Notes under the pieces: model-generated
Databases searched by the model: none
Told to the model about the DNA's origin: nothing
What the model saw: only the letters and a program-made list of their open reading frames with translations
Assembly: GCA_023666965.1 (NCBI GenBank)
Contig: JAMPAZ010000001.1
Span: 841,184 to 882,375 of the forward strand
Direction of reading: 5' to 3'
Length of the DNA stretch: 41,192 nucleotides
Origin: Muribaculum sp.
Lineage (GTDB): Bacteria; Bacteroidota; Bacteroidia; Bacteroidales; Muribaculaceae
In this document: positions 25,345 through 35,297 of the stretch, piece by piece
How positions within the stretch are numbered: the stretch's first letter is position 1
Layout: each line of letters starts with the position of its first letter
Made by a program: the position numbers and the translations under genes

Positions 25345-26751
25345 ATGTTGAGAATCATGTCAGAGATTCAGGATGATAAAAGCGGATTTCCGCGCAAGGT
25401 CTATTTTTCAGCAAAACGAGCCATACGGAGCCACGCGTCAGGAGGCAATGTTTTGATTGCGGCTACGGTATTGGCCATGATCGTGGCTAATATTCCCGGG
25501 ATTAATACGTTGTATGCCGACTTTTGGGAGCAAGAGGTCCGGCTCCAAGTCGGTGGCTTCAATATATTCAGCCATGCAGGACATGCGATGAACATGCTGC
25601 AGTTCATCAACGACGCTCTCATGGCTATATTTTTCTTCACAATCGGGCTTGAAATAAAACGCGAAGTGCTCGTCGGCGAACTTAGCTCATTCAAGCAGGC
25701 ACTTCTGCCGATTATCGCCGCTATTGGCGGCATGATAGTGCCGGTGGCCATATACATGTCGATGAGTGCCGGTACGGACTATAGCGGAGGTGCCGCCATC
25801 CCTATGGCCACGGATATTGCCTTTTCGCTCGGCATTCTGGCGATGCTCGGTTCGAGAGTGCCTGTGTCGCTGAAGATATTCCTGACCACGCTTGCAGTGG
25901 TCGACGACATCGGCGGCATCATCGTAATCGCGGCGTTTTATTCGACCGACATCCATGTCGGGTTTATTCTCATAGCCTTGGGATTGTTGGCTGTGCTGTT
26001 CCTTGGCTCCATACTTCGTATTCAAAGTAAGATATTTTACTTGCTTATCGGCACGGTAGTTTGGTATCTGTTCCTTAATTCGGGTATACATCCGACAATC
26101 GCCGGAGTGCTTGTTGCGTTCTGCATCCCGGCCACACCGGTGTTTGCTCCAAAGAAATATGTGCAGACCATCCGTCGGTCTATCGCCAAGTTTAACGCCG
26201 AGGACGACGAGCTGCTGTCGCGCCGTTCGATACTCAATAAAGATCAAATGGACTGGCTGAAACAGATTGAATCGGCTTCCGACAAAGTCATTTCGCCACT
26301 ACAGGAGCTTGAAGATTCGCTTCATCCTGTGGTAAACTATCTTATCATACCGATCTTCGCTTTCGCTAATGCGGGAATAAGTTTCGCCGGTATGCGGCCG
26401 GAGTCGATAGTCAGCGGCATAAGCCTTGCAATCATCTGCGGACTTGTCATAGGAAAGTTCTTGGGCATATTCCTCTTTTCGTGGGCAACAGTCAAGTTGC
26501 ATCTCGCTCCTATGCCGCAGCATTGCAATTGGAAGATGATAGCCTCCATAGCCGTGCTTGGCGGCATCGGATTCACCGTTTCGCTCTTCATTGCCAACTT
26601 GTCGTTTGACGGGTTGGGGCAGCATGGACTGGAATTGCTCAACAATGCCAAGCTTGGAATCGTAACCGGCTCGCTTTTGGCCGGAATCGGGGGCTTTCTG
26701 CTACTCCATCATTTCCTTCCCAAGACTCCGTGCGACGAACCGGAAGATTGA
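25345..26751 (+). CDS. nhaA: Na+/H+ antiporter NhaA
   Basis: A 468-residue protein with about 12 membrane segments. The active-site Asp pair is in LAVVDDIGGIIVIAAFY (D187-D188 from this start). Other NhaA landmarks are FFTIGLEIKREVLVGELSS, AIPMATDIAFSLGILAMLG and a late GGIGFTVSLFIANL. A soluble loop of ~60 residues (about 270-330) carries KYVQTIRRSIAKFNAEDDELL, longer than in the E. coli protein. It exchanges Na+ for protons across the inner membrane, which fits with the sodium-pumping decarboxylase elsewhere in the window. The start at 25357 (MSEIQDDKS) is equally possible. No promoter was found after the lepA terminator. pncB starts 20 bases downstream. Confidence 0.95.
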   Translation: MLRIMSEIQDDKSGFPRKVYFSAKRAIRSHASGGNVLIAATVLAMIVANIPGINTLYADFWEQEVRLQVGGFNIFSHAGHAMNMLQFINDALMAIFFFTIGLEIKREVLVGELSSFKQALLPIIAAIGGMIVPVAIYMSMSAGTDYSGGAAIPMATDIAFSLGILAMLGSRVPVSLKIFLTTLAVVDDIGGIIVIAAFYSTDIHVGFILIALGLLAVLFLGSILRIQSKIFYLLIGTVVWYLFLNSGIHPTIAGVLVAFCIPATPVFAPKKYVQTIRRSIAKFNAEDDELLSRRSILNKDQMDWLKQIESASDKVISPLQELEDSLHPVVNYLIIPIFAFANAGISFAGMRPESIVSGISLAIICGLVIGKFLGIFLFSWATVKLHLAPMPQHCNWKMIASIAVLGGIGFTVSLFIANLSFDGLGQHGLELLNNAKLGIVTGSLLAGIGGFLLLHHFLPKTPCDEPED

Positions 26752-26771
26752 TAATACTCAAATCAACTACT

Positions 26772-27977
26772 ATGCGACAGATTATTACCCACTTCACTGA
26801 TGACGACCTCTATAAGTTCACGATGTGCTGTGCCGTGATTGACAATTATCCGCGCACTCAGGTTAAGTATAAGTTTATAGACCGCAACGACACTGTTTAT
26901 CCTTCGGGATTTGCAGATGAGGTGCGCAATCAAATTGAACTGCTTGAGAATGTCGTGATAACGAATGAGGAGATTTCGTTTATGCGTCGCCGGTGTAGCT
27001 ACATACCGGGATGGTTTTACAGTTTTCTGAAAGGATTTCGGTATGACCGGCGCTGGGCGACGGTCAGCCAGGATGCGGAAGGGCACTTAAGCGTGGAGTT
27101 TGAGGGGTGTTGGAGCAACATCATATTGCTTGAAGTCAAGGTGCTTGCCATTATTTCGGAATTGTACTATTTGATGACCGGAAAGTCGACCGATTTAGAT
27201 TATGTCGATTACTACGGGCGTTCGTGGGATAAAGCACGCAGGCTTATCGAAGCGGGATGCTTGTTCAGCGATTTCGGTACTCGTCGCAGAGCTTCGTTTG
27301 AGGCTCAAGACACCGTTATTAGGGCGATGAAGGAATGTGGCGAAAGTTTGAGCGGATCGGGAAGATTTATCGGGACGAGCAACGTGTATTTCGCAATGAA
27401 GTACGACCTTATGCCCGTAGGCACAATGGCTCATGAGCTGATATGCGCCATTGCGGGCATGTATGGTCCGCAGATGGCCAACTATTTGGCCATGAAGACA
27501 TGGTCGCAAACCTACAGAGGCGCGCTCGGCACATTTCTTTATGACACTTACGGCTGGAGGATATTCAGCTTGAATTTCTCGGAAGACTATGCCAATATGT
27601 TTAAGGGATTGCGTGTCGACAGTGGCGATAATTATAGGGAGCTTGACATGATAGTCGATAAGTATCGCTCGCTCAATATAGATCCGTCAAGTAAGCAGAT
27701 TGTGTTCAGCAATGGGCTTAACGTGGACGAAGCTATAAAAATCAACAAATATGCTTCCGGCAAGTGTATACCGTCGTTCGGCATAGGCACTCACTTCACC
27801 AATGATTTTCCGGGAGTGAAGCCGATGAATATCGTAATCAAACTTATCGCGGTCAAGATAACCGAGTCGTGGCCGTTTTACTGCGAGACCTGTAAGCTCA
27901 GCGAAGACGAAGGGAAGTATACGGGCGATGCGGCTACTGTCAGGCGCTTTATGGAGGCTCTTCATCTGTTGCCTTGA
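26772..27977 (+). CDS. pncB: Nicotinate phosphoribosyltransferase
   Basis: A 401-residue type of the PncB family. The N-terminus MRQIITHFTDDDLYKFTM is typical. His221 in GTMAHELI aligns with the phosphorylated catalytic His. FSNGLNVDEAIKI and FGIGTHFTNDFP are in the substrate-binding end. It makes nicotinate mononucleotide from nicotinate and PRPP with ATP, feeding NAD salvage. An earlier in-frame ATG at 26730 lies inside nhaA and is rejected. Cotranscription with nhaA is likely (20-base gap). It converges on the fcl gene. Confidence 0.96.
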   Translation: MRQIITHFTDDDLYKFTMCCAVIDNYPRTQVKYKFIDRNDTVYPSGFADEVRNQIELLENVVITNEEISFMRRRCSYIPGWFYSFLKGFRYDRRWATVSQDAEGHLSVEFEGCWSNIILLEVKVLAIISELYYLMTGKSTDLDYVDYYGRSWDKARRLIEAGCLFSDFGTRRRASFEAQDTVIRAMKECGESLSGSGRFIGTSNVYFAMKYDLMPVGTMAHELICAIAGMYGPQMANYLAMKTWSQTYRGALGTFLYDTYGWRIFSLNFSEDYANMFKGLRVDSGDNYRELDMIVDKYRSLNIDPSSKQIVFSNGLNVDEAIKINKYASGKCIPSFGIGTHFTNDFPGVKPMNIVIKLIAVKITESWPFYCETCKLSEDEGKYTGDAATVRRFMEALHLLP

Positions 27978-28061
27978 TTCGCTCTGATTATCCAAAAGTC
28001 TGCAGTCCATGTCCGTAGGGGACATCGGTTATGGTTCGATGGCGGGCAAGATGGGATTGGG

Positions 28062-29003
28062 TTAGCGTTCGGCACGCATGGGGTTTGTGAGGAAGTCTTG
28101 GTAGGCGAGTCTGATGCCGTCTTCAAGTTCGGTACGGTAAGTCCATCCTAAGGCTGTGGCTTTGCTTACGTCGAGAAGTTTGCGCGGAGTGCCGTTCGGC
28201 TTCGACGTATCCCACTTTATTGCGCCGGTGTATCCTACTGTCTTTGCTACGAGTTCGGTCAGCTCCTTGATGGTTAGTTCTTTGCCGGTGCCTGCATTCA
28301 CGGTCTCGTTCCCGGAGTAGTTATTCATAAGGAACACGCATAGATTGGCTAAGTCGTCGACATACAGAAATTCGCGCAACGGGGAGCCGTCGCCCCAGCA
28401 TGTCACCTCGCCGAGTCCTTTCTCCTTAGCTTCATGGAAGCGGCGTATCAAAGCCGGAAGCACGTGGGAATGTGTCGGATGGTAGTTGTCGTTAGGCCCG
28501 TAGAGATTGGTCGGCATTACGGAAATGTAGTCGGTTCCGTACTGGCGGTTAAGAAATTCGCAGTATTTAAGTCCGGAGATTTTTGCGAGAGCGTATGCTT
28601 CGTTTGTTTTCTCGAGTTCGGAGGTGAGCAGACAACTTTCCGGCATTGGTTGTGGGGCCATGCGGGGGTATATGCACGATGAACCGAGGAATTGTAGTTT
28701 CCGGCATCCGTTGCGCCAAGCGGCATGTATTACGTTCATCTCCAGCATCATGTTGTCGTACATGAAATCGGCCAATGCCGACTGGTTGGCGACTATGCCT
28801 CCCACTTTTGCCGCGGCGAGAAACACATATTCAGGTTTTTCCTGCTCAAAAAATTCATTGACTGCGCGTTGGTCGGTTAAATCCAACTCTTTGTGGGTGC
28901 GTACAATGATCTTGTCGTAGCCTTGGCGCTTAAGTTCGCGTACTATGGCAGACCCGACCATACCGCGGTGGCCCGCCACGTATATTTTACTGTCTTTTTC
29001 CAT
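28062..29003 (-). CDS. fcl: GDP-L-fucose synthase
   Basis: A 313-residue short-chain dehydrogenase-type enzyme. The nucleotide-binding motif is [12 protein letters not shown], and the catalytic pieces are LGSSCIYPR and [13 protein letters not shown] (Tyr-x3-Lys). It epimerises and reduces GDP-4-keto-6-deoxymannose to GDP-L-fucose with NADPH. It lies 5 bases after the gmd stop, so the two form an operon that delivers activated fucose for surface glycans, a known trait of Bacteroidales. A hairpin ATGTCC-gtagg-GGACAT at 28009-28025 lies downstream. Confidence 0.96.
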   Translation of the reverse strand: MEKDSKIYVAGHRGMVGSAIVRELKRQGYDKIIVRTHKELDLTDQRAVNEFFEQEKPEYVFLAAAKVGGIVANQSALADFMYDNMMLEMNVIHAAWRNGCRKLQFLGSSCIYPRMAPQPMPESCLLTSELEKTNEAYALAKISGLKYCEFLNRQYGTDYISVMPTNLYGPNDNYHPTHSHVLPALIRRFHEAKEKGLGEVTCWGDGSPLREFLYVDDLANLCVFLMNNYSGNETVNAGTGKELTIKELTELVAKTVGYTGAIKWDTSKPNGTPRKLLDVSKATALGWTYRTELEDGIRLAYQDFLTNPMRAER

Positions 29004-29008
29004 CTTTG

Positions 29009-30097
29009 TTACTTAACGATGCCCTTTTCCAGATATTCGGCAAGGTTCAGCTTCACCTGCTCCTCTGCGCGTTCGGCGGCCACCTTCGCCATGTCGGCAT
29101 CCACCATGATTTTCACCAATTGCTCGAACGATGTCTTTTGCGGATTCCATCCAAGTTCCTTGCGGGCCTTTGTCGGATCGCCCCAAAGATTCACAACATC
29201 GGTGGGGCGGTAGAAGTCGGGCGAGACTTCTATCAGTACACGGCCGGTAGCGCGGTCGATTCCCTTTTCATTGATCCCTTCGCCTTCAAATTTAAGTTCT
29301 ATGCCGACATTGCGGAAAGCGAGTTCGCAAAACTCGCGAACGGAATGCTGCTCGCCTGTGGCTATTACAAAGTCCTCGGGTTTGTCGTTCTGAAGAATCA
29401 GCCACATGCACTCGACATAATCCTTTGCATACCCCCAGTCGCGTAGCGACGATAAGTTGCCGAGATAAAGTTTGTCTTGTTTCCCCTGCTTGATACGAGC
29501 GGCGGCAAGTGTAATCTTGCGAGTGACGAAAGTCTCTCCTCGACGTTCGCTTTCGTGGTTGAAAAGGATTCCGGAACAGCAATACATGCCGTATGCTTCA
29601 CGGTACTCCTTTACTATCCAATAGCCATAGAGCTTGGCTACCGCGTAGGGGCTGTAAGGATGGAAAGGTGTCTGCTCGTTCTGAGGCACTTCTTCTACTT
29701 TGCCATATAGCTCGGATGTCGAGGCTTGATATATACGGCACGTGTCTGACAGACCACACATCCTTACGGCTTCAAGTATGCGAAGCACACCTGTGGCATC
29801 GATGTTGGCAGTGTATTCTGGTGTGTCAAACGAAACTTGTACATGGCTTTGAGCGGCCAGATTGTATATCTCATCGGGACGTACCTTGCCGATCACCTGG
29901 ACCAGGCTCATCGAATCGCCGAGGTCGCCATAGTGGAGATGAAAGTTGGCGTGGCCTTCGAGATGCGCTATCCGTTCGCGGTAGTCAACCGACGAGCGAC
30001 GTATGATTCCGTGCACATCATAGCCTTTCTCCAATAAGAATTCTGCCAGGAAAGAGCCGTCCTGTCCGGTAACTCCGGTGATTAAAGCCTTCTTCAT
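29009..30097 (-). CDS. gmd: GDP-mannose 4,6-dehydratase
   Basis: A 362-residue enzyme starting [21 protein letters not shown] (Rossmann GxxGxxG). Catalytic motifs STSELYGKV and [10 protein letters not shown] are present, with [20 protein letters not shown] matching the tail of the family. It converts GDP-D-mannose to GDP-4-keto-6-deoxy-D-mannose, the substrate of fcl next door. The ATG at 30097 was preferred over one at 30142 because the family starts at the Rossmann strand. A -7 box TATTTTTG lies on the minus strand at 30132-30139, about 34 bases upstream of the ATG. Confidence 0.97.
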   Translation of the reverse strand: MKKALITGVTGQDGSFLAEFLLEKGYDVHGIIRRSSVDYRERIAHLEGHANFHLHYGDLGDSMSLVQVIGKVRPDEIYNLAAQSHVQVSFDTPEYTANIDATGVLRILEAVRMCGLSDTCRIYQASTSELYGKVEEVPQNEQTPFHPYSPYAVAKLYGYWIVKEYREAYGMYCCSGILFNHESERRGETFVTRKITLAAARIKQGKQDKLYLGNLSSLRDWGYAKDYVECMWLILQNDKPEDFVIATGEQHSVREFCELAFRNVGIELKFEGEGINEKGIDRATGRVLIEVSPDFYRPTDVVNLWGDPTKARKELGWNPQKTSFEQLVKIMVDADMAKVAAERAEEQVKLNLAEYLEKGIVK

Positions 30098-30131
30098 ATC
30101 TGTTGTGAGCGTATTAATCCGTATTTTTTTA

Positions 30132-30139
30132 CAAAAATA
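30132..30139 (-). promoter_or_regulatory. -7 box for gmd-fcl
   Basis: TATTTTTG fits TAnnTTTG. Upstream TTG lies only 13 bases away, so the -33 element is not clear. Confidence 0.4.
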
Positions 30140-30203
30140 CACATTTTATCTGCAACAGCCATCTCTATTTCTATCTAATTTGCCGATTCAATTACTTGAA
30201 ATA

Positions 30204-30234
30204 TTTGCGATGTAGTTTTAAATCAGTAACTTTG
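30204..30234 (+). promoter_or_regulatory. Promoter of the zinc-ribbon membrane gene
   Basis: TTTG at 30204-30207, a 19-base spacer and TAACTTTG at 30227-30234 match the Bacteroidetes pattern. The box is 33 bases before the ATG at 30268, favouring it over an in-frame ATG at 30196. Confidence 0.75.
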
Positions 30235-30267
30235 TTGATAACAACCATTATACTACCATATAAGACT

Positions 30268-30921
30268 ATGTTTTGCAAATACTGCGGGGAAAAAATTTCA
30301 GATGATTCCAGATTTTGTCAGCATTGCGGAGGCAAAATTGATATAATTGACTGTTCGGGAAATACATCCGCCGAACCCGTTAAAATCAAGTTGGCATTTT
30401 TGTTTGAAGTCGGGCGATTTGACCTAAAGCGGCAAATTAAATATTTGCAAAAGATTTGCAGTGAATATAAGTCGCTAATATCCGCTAAATTAGGACAATT
30501 ATATTCAAAGCATAAAGTTATTGCTGTGGCTTACTGTATTTGGTCTTTAGTAAATATTATGATGTTGATTATTGGTGGAAGCGAAAAAGGGTTTTGGCCA
30601 AATAATCGCACGTACGTCTACACGACCGTGGCAACAACTCCTTATAATAAGCCTACGCAATATAGCAGACCACCTCAATTCAGAAACGACTTCGCAGAGG
30701 GAATTGCACGTGCAATGAGGGACGGCTATAGGCCTGTTACAGTTACTGAAGAAACTAAGTTAGATTGGGATTTATGTTATTATGGTTGGACGGAGTTTTT
30801 TGTTTATATGTTTGCCCCTCTAATCTTAATATACTTGGTTTTAAGACTCAAACGGATGTATCGGATTAAAAAGCACTTAAGAGAGCTGAATGATGCGCTG
30901 GTTGGAGGAGCCTCGGAATAG
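30268..30921 (+). CDS. Zinc-ribbon membrane protein of unknown role
   Basis: A 217-residue protein whose first 25 residues are a zinc ribbon (CKYCGEK...CQHCGGK, two CxxC pairs). Two membrane segments follow at about 88-107 and 171-190, separated by a Tyr/Pro/Thr-rich loop, and the tail is basic (LKRMYRIKKHLREL). The layout, a short double-CxxC head on a membrane body, is common in bacterial 'zinc-ribbon domain-containing' proteins without known function. Base composition is more AT-rich than the neighbouring fucose and ribonucleotide-reductase genes, hinting at recent arrival. Its end overlaps the end of nrdG by 45 bases (convergent). Confidence 0.75.
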   Translation: MFCKYCGEKISDDSRFCQHCGGKIDIIDCSGNTSAEPVKIKLAFLFEVGRFDLKRQIKYLQKICSEYKSLISAKLGQLYSKHKVIAVAYCIWSLVNIMMLIIGGSEKGFWPNNRTYVYTTVATTPYNKPTQYSRPPQFRNDFAEGIARAMRDGYRPVTVTEETKLDWDLCYYGWTEFFVYMFAPLILIYLVLRLKRMYRIKKHLRELNDALVGGASE

Positions 30922-31326
30922 CAGCGATGTGTCGCGGAGCGATTCGACGAAAGGCCCGTCGACAAGGGCATCAAGATATGGTAGAATGACATTTAGGCGC
31001 GGATCGGTTTTGACGGTTTCGTAAAGGTAGCCCGTATAGCACCAAATGGTGTATCCTTCGGCTGTTATTGCCTGAGCGAGTGGAACGAGAGCTTCGATCT
31101 GAAGCAATGGGTCGCCTCCGGAGAAGGTGACATTGAAGTCATTTTCACGAACAATGTCCATAATCTCTTCGACCGACATTTCGCGTCCGCCTTCCGGATC
31201 CCACGACTGTGGATTGTGGCACCCCGGACAATGGTGGGTACATCCTGCAAAATAGATGGAAGTGCGGAGCCCCGGTCCGTCGACCGAGGTTCCGGCAACT
31301 ATGTCAAGTACGCGCAGTTTACGCAT
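30877..31326 (-). CDS. nrdG: Anaerobic ribonucleotide reductase activating protein
   Basis: A 149-residue radical-SAM enzyme. The cluster-binding triad is C29-x3-C33-x2-C36 (FAGCTHHCPGCHNPQSWD), with DGPGLRTSIYFAGC and FSGGDPLLQ, all NrdG landmarks. It generates the glycyl radical in NrdD using S-adenosylmethionine. It starts 6 bases after the nrdD stop, so the two are an operon. The C-terminal 15 codons overlap the convergent zinc-ribbon gene. Confidence 0.95.
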   Translation of the reverse strand: MRKLRVLDIVAGTSVDGPGLRTSIYFAGCTHHCPGCHNPQSWDPEGGREMSVEEIMDIVRENDFNVTFSGGDPLLQIEALVPLAQAITAEGYTIWCYTGYLYETVKTDPRLNVILPYLDALVDGPFVESLRDTSLLFRGSSNQRIIQLS

Positions 31327-31332
31327 AGTCGA

Positions 31333-33540
31333 TTATTTGTGTACTACGCGGTCGTTAAGTTCTGCCAGTTTGGCGCTGTTCCAGCGGTCGGTTGTTCCGA
31401 CAAGATAGCCGGTGATGCGCTGGAGCTTGTCGATGGCGTGGCTACCGCATTTGGGGCAAACGTCGAGACCGTCCTGGGCATCTTCATAACCGCAATCCAT
31501 GCATCGATTGCGGTTGTGGTTGACAGAGCCGTATCCGATGTTGTATTTGTCCATCAAGTCAACGATGTCGCTGATGGCCTGGGGATTGTGGGTGGCGTCT
31601 CCGTCAATCTCCACGTAGAATATATGACCTCCGCCGGTAAGCTCATGGTATGGGGCTTCGATTTTAGCCTTATGTCGAGGCGAGCATTTGTAGTAAACGG
31701 GCACGTGGTTGGAGTTGGTATAGTAGGTGCGGTCGGTCACACCCGGAATGATGCCGAACGTTTTACGGTCGAGCTTGGTGAATTTTCCGGAGAGTCCCTC
31801 GGCGGGAGTGGCGAGCACGGAGAAGTTGTGTTGATATTTTTCGGAATATTCATTAATGCGACTGCGCATGTGTGATATGATTCTGAGTCCGAGTACCTGA
31901 GCTTCTTCCGATTCGCCGTGGTGCTTTCCGACGAGTGCCACGAGACATTCTGCAAGACCGATGAATCCAATTCCGAGTGTGCCCTGGTTGATTACCGACT
32001 CAATGGTGTCGCCCGGCTTGAGATTCTCGCTGCCGTTCCAAAGTCGCGACATTAGTAGCGGGAATTGCTTGACGAGCGCCGTCTTTTGGAATTCGAAGCG
32101 GTCGCAGAGCTGTCGGGCTGTGATGTCGAGCACTTCGTCGAGTTTTGAGAAGAAACGTCGGATGCGCTCTTCCTTGTCGAGGTAACCCATACATTCGATG
32201 GCTATGCGGACTATATTGATGGTTGAGAAGCTTAGGTTGCCGCGTCCGATAGAGGTCTTCGGGCCGAAGCGGTTTTCAAACACTCGGGTTCGGCATCCCA
32301 TGGTGGCCACTTCATATTCATAGCGTTTGGGGTCGTTAATGTCCCATTTTTCGTGGAAGTTGTAGGTGGCATCCAAGTTTACGAAGTTGGGGAAGAATCG
32401 GCGTGCCGTCACTTTGCAGGCCAATTGATATAAGTCGTAGTTTCTGTCGCCTGGCAGATAGCTGACGCCTCGCTTCTTTTTCCAGATCTGAATGGGGAAT
32501 ATGGCCGTTGCGCCGTTGCCAACGCCTTCGTATGTAGAGTTTAGAATTTCGCGGATGATGCTGCGGCCTTCGGCAGAGGTGTCGGTACCATAGTTGATGG
32601 AGCTGAACACTACTTGATTTCCGCCGCGGGAGTGGATGGTGTTCATGTTGTGGATAAACGCTTCCATGGCTTGGTGGACGCGGCCGACAGTCTTGTTGAT
32701 GGCATGTTGTTTAACACGCTCAATTCCGGTAAGTCCGTCGAGTGGCCGCTTGATATAGTCATCGACCGGGGCATCGTAGAGCGCGGAATAGTCTTCGCCA
32801 TTGAACGCTTCTATGGTCTTGAGTTCTTCGATATAGGATGAGCGGACGTAGGGTGCGAGATAAAAGTCGAAAGCCGGTATGGCCTGGCCTCCGTGCATTT
32901 CGTTCTGAGCGGTCTCCAAAGATATACATCCGATGATGCTTGCCGTCTCTATTCGTTTGGCGGGACGCGACTCGCCGTGTCCGGCAGTAAATCCGTATTT
33001 GAGGATTCTGTCGAGTGGGTGCTGTACGCACGTAAGACTCTTAGTGGGGTAGTAGTCTTTGTCGTGGATATGGAGGTAGCCGTTGCGGACGGCTTCGCGA
33101 GCTTCGTGCGAGAGCAGATAGTCGTCGACGAACGGTTTGGTGGTCTCACTGGCGAACTTCATCATCATCCCTGCCGGCGAGTCGGTGTTCATGTTGGCGT
33201 TCTCGCGGGTAATGTCGTTGTTTTTAGCCTCGATAATTTCGAGGAACATGTCGCGGGTTTTGGCGCGGCGGGCAATGCTGCGCTGGTCGCGATATGCGAT
33301 GTAGCGTTTTGCCACCTCCTTGCGCGGACTCTTCATCAGCTCCATTTCGACGCGGTCCTGAATCTGCTCGACGGTCATGCGCTCAGGTCCGGTCATGCTG
33401 ATTCTGTCGGTGATTTTATGTATAAGGGCCTCGTCCTCGCCCATCTCTGTCTGGAGCATGGCTTTGCGGATGGCGGCTTTGATTTTTTCGTCATTATAGC
33501 CCACGACGCGACCGTCGCGCTTAACTACTGTTTGTATCAT
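31333..33540 (-). CDS. nrdD: Anaerobic ribonucleoside-triphosphate reductase
   Basis: A 735-residue class III ribonucleotide reductase. An ATP-cone domain occupies ~1-95 (VKRDGRVVGYNDEKIKAAIRKAM). The zinc site has C680, C683, C695 and C698 (CMDCGYEDAQDGLDVCPKCG). The glycyl-radical segment is QRITGYLVG, with Gly711 the likely radical site. It reduces ribonucleotides to deoxyribonucleotides under anaerobic conditions with nrdG as activator. The start at 33540 (MIQTVVKRDGR) is set by the promoter at 33588-33619, which lies inside the longer reading frame. Confidence 0.97.
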   Translation of the reverse strand: MIQTVVKRDGRVVGYNDEKIKAAIRKAMLQTEMGEDEALIHKITDRISMTGPERMTVEQIQDRVEMELMKSPRKEVAKRYIAYRDQRSIARRAKTRDMFLEIIEAKNNDITRENANMNTDSPAGMMMKFASETTKPFVDDYLLSHEAREAVRNGYLHIHDKDYYPTKSLTCVQHPLDRILKYGFTAGHGESRPAKRIETASIIGCISLETAQNEMHGGQAIPAFDFYLAPYVRSSYIEELKTIEAFNGEDYSALYDAPVDDYIKRPLDGLTGIERVKQHAINKTVGRVHQAMEAFIHNMNTIHSRGGNQVVFSSINYGTDTSAEGRSIIREILNSTYEGVGNGATAIFPIQIWKKKRGVSYLPGDRNYDLYQLACKVTARRFFPNFVNLDATYNFHEKWDINDPKRYEYEVATMGCRTRVFENRFGPKTSIGRGNLSFSTINIVRIAIECMGYLDKEERIRRFFSKLDEVLDITARQLCDRFEFQKTALVKQFPLLMSRLWNGSENLKPGDTIESVINQGTLGIGFIGLAECLVALVGKHHGESEEAQVLGLRIISHMRSRINEYSEKYQHNFSVLATPAEGLSGKFTKLDRKTFGIIPGVTDRTYYTNSNHVPVYYKCSPRHKAKIEAPYHELTGGGHIFYVEIDGDATHNPQAISDIVDLMDKYNIGYGSVNHNRNRCMDCGYEDAQDGLDVCPKCGSHAIDKLQRITGYLVGTTDRWNSAKLAELNDRVVHK

Positions 33541-33587
33541 TTGAGTCGGTTTTGATTGTGTAAAAGAAGGTGGTAGCAAAAGCTTGA

Positions 33588-33619
33588 CAAAGCTAAGCAT
33601 ACTTTTTTAAACAAACAAA
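33588..33619 (-). promoter_or_regulatory. Promoter of nrdD-nrdG
   Basis: On the minus strand, TTTG (33619-33616), a 20-base spacer and TAGCTTTG (33595-33588) match the consensus exactly. The box ends 47 bases before the nrdD ATG. Confidence 0.8.
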
Positions 33620-33961
33620 TCATTAACACTTAAAGTTATCTATAATTTTCGGTTTTGGAAAACTTTTTGATGTTATTTGTTTTGTAATATGATGTGAATT
33701 AGGAGTTTAGAAATATTTTTGGGAAACTTTGCTGGATTTGATTTTTGAGAAAATGCTCGAATGTGCCAATTTTACACCACGTTTTAGTGGCGCGATGCCT
33801 GTCTCGACGAGACGACATGGGGAAGCGAGGTCAAATATATAATTTAGTATATTTTCAGTCACATACGAAACTTATTCCATACTATGATGTTATTAAATTG
33901 ATAGGCTTATTGAATTAATCCAAAAACCTGACATATTTACTAACTTAACAATATATATATT
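33620..33961. other. Region upstream of the oxalate operon
   Basis: No gene was seen here. The sequence is AT-rich (especially 33600-33780 and 33880-33960). It holds a -7-like TATTTTTG at 33714-33721 lacking a well-spaced -33, a CCAC..GTGG stem near 33777-33790, and a perfect palindrome GTCTCG-A-CGAGAC at 33801-33813 that could be an operator. The promoter of frc was not located with confidence. Confidence 0.4.
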
Positions 33962-35272
33962 ATGAATACTGCACCGCTACAAGGTATTAAAGTCGTTGAC
34001 TTTACAGAGGTACAATCAGGCCCTTCATGTACACAAATGTTGGCATGGCTCGGAGCTGAAGTAATTAAAATCGAACGCCCCGGAGTAGGTGATGCCACCC
34101 GTAAGGAGCTACAGTTTGATCCAAATCTGCCAAGCTACTATTATCTGCAACTTAACAGCAACAAAAAGTCTCTTACGCTTGATGCAAAGACTCCCGACGG
34201 CAAGGCTATCCTGACTAAGTTGATTCAGGGTGCCGATATTTTTGTTGAGAATCTGCATCCGGGAGCTATGGACAAGCTGGGCTTCAGCTGGGACGTTGTA
34301 CATAAGCTTAATCCTAAGTGTATCTACGGAACAATTAAGGGATTCCCCCTCTCTTCAAAATATAAAGATTTGAAGGCATACGAACCTATAGCACAAGTTA
34401 CGGCTGCCGCCGCATCAACCACCGGATGGTTTGACGGCGACTATAATATACCTACCCAGAGCGGTGCGGCGTTGGGTGACTCCAACACCGGTATGCACCT
34501 GCTGATAGGTCTGCTTGCGGCTCTTCAGCAACGCGAACGCACAGGTGAAGGATGCTACGTCTATCAGTCAATGCACAATGCATGTCTGAACCTTTGCCGT
34601 ATTAAGACACGTGACCAGCTTACTCTTGACAAGATTGGCTATTTGACCCAATTCCCGCAGTATCCTGACGAAAAGTTCGGCGACTGCGTTCCACGTTCAG
34701 GAAATACCGAAGGCGGAGGAGTGCTTGGATGGACTTATAAGTGTAAGCCTGCCGGAGGCTTGGATTCGGAAATCGATGCCAACAACTATGTCTACATTAT
34801 CCTTCAGCGTGGCGAAAAGGACTTTAAGCTCGCATGTCAGGGTCTGGGATTCGAGGACTGGCTTACGAATCCGGACTTTGCCACAGCCGATGCCCGCGAC
34901 AAGCATAAACAAGAGATATATAAGAGAATCGGCGCATGGACAGCCGACAAGACCAAGTATGAAGTGGTCGAGATACTGTCAAAGTATGGTGTGCCCGTAG
35001 GTCCGGTGCTTTCAACCAAGGAAGTTATGAGCGACGAAAGCCTTTATGACGGAAACACGCTTGTAAAGATTAACCAGGGAGGTAAGATCGGCGAATACGT
35101 GACAGTCGGATGCCCGTTCACGATGAGCAATTTCCAGCCTACTTACGAACCCGCGCCGGAGCTTGGTGCCAACACAGACGAAGTGCTGAAGGGCCTCGGC
35201 TACACCGACGCTCAAATAGCGGAGTTTGCAAAGAACGGGACCACGGAACCTATGCCCGCGGCTCAAAAGTAA
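33962..35272 (+). CDS. frc: Formyl-CoA:oxalate CoA-transferase
   Basis: A 436-residue class III CoA-transferase, starting GIKVVDFTEVQSGPSCTQMLAWLGAEVIKIE in pieces. Asp173 in GAALGDSNTG aligns with the catalytic Asp (169 in the Oxalobacter enzyme). It moves CoA from formyl-CoA to oxalate, giving oxalyl-CoA and formate. It is the first gene of an operon with oxc, 25 bases downstream, and the AEC carrier, a linkage specific to oxalate breakdown (compare the E. coli yfd cluster). CoA-transferase family members differ in substrate; the oxc partner is what makes this assignment strong. Confidence 0.94.
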   Translation: MNTAPLQGIKVVDFTEVQSGPSCTQMLAWLGAEVIKIERPGVGDATRKELQFDPNLPSYYYLQLNSNKKSLTLDAKTPDGKAILTKLIQGADIFVENLHPGAMDKLGFSWDVVHKLNPKCIYGTIKGFPLSSKYKDLKAYEPIAQVTAAAASTTGWFDGDYNIPTQSGAALGDSNTGMHLLIGLLAALQQRERTGEGCYVYQSMHNACLNLCRIKTRDQLTLDKIGYLTQFPQYPDEKFGDCVPRSGNTEGGGVLGWTYKCKPAGGLDSEIDANNYVYIILQRGEKDFKLACQGLGFEDWLTNPDFATADARDKHKQEIYKRIGAWTADKTKYEVVEILSKYGVPVGPVLSTKEVMSDESLYDGNTLVKINQGGKIGEYVTVGCPFTMSNFQPTYEPAPELGANTDEVLKGLGYTDAQIAEFAKNGTTEPMPAAQK

Positions 35273-35297
35273 CAAATCCTTAAAACATCAATATATT

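Noticed and set aside
32893-33555. A 220-codon open frame antisense to nrdD
   Set aside because: Fully inside nrdD; Val/Gly/Phe-rich shadow composition with no motif or start signal.
33700-33721. TATTTTTG at 33714-33721 as the frc promoter
   Set aside because: The nearest TTTG is 29 bases upstream, well beyond usual spacing, and the leader would be about 235 bases.
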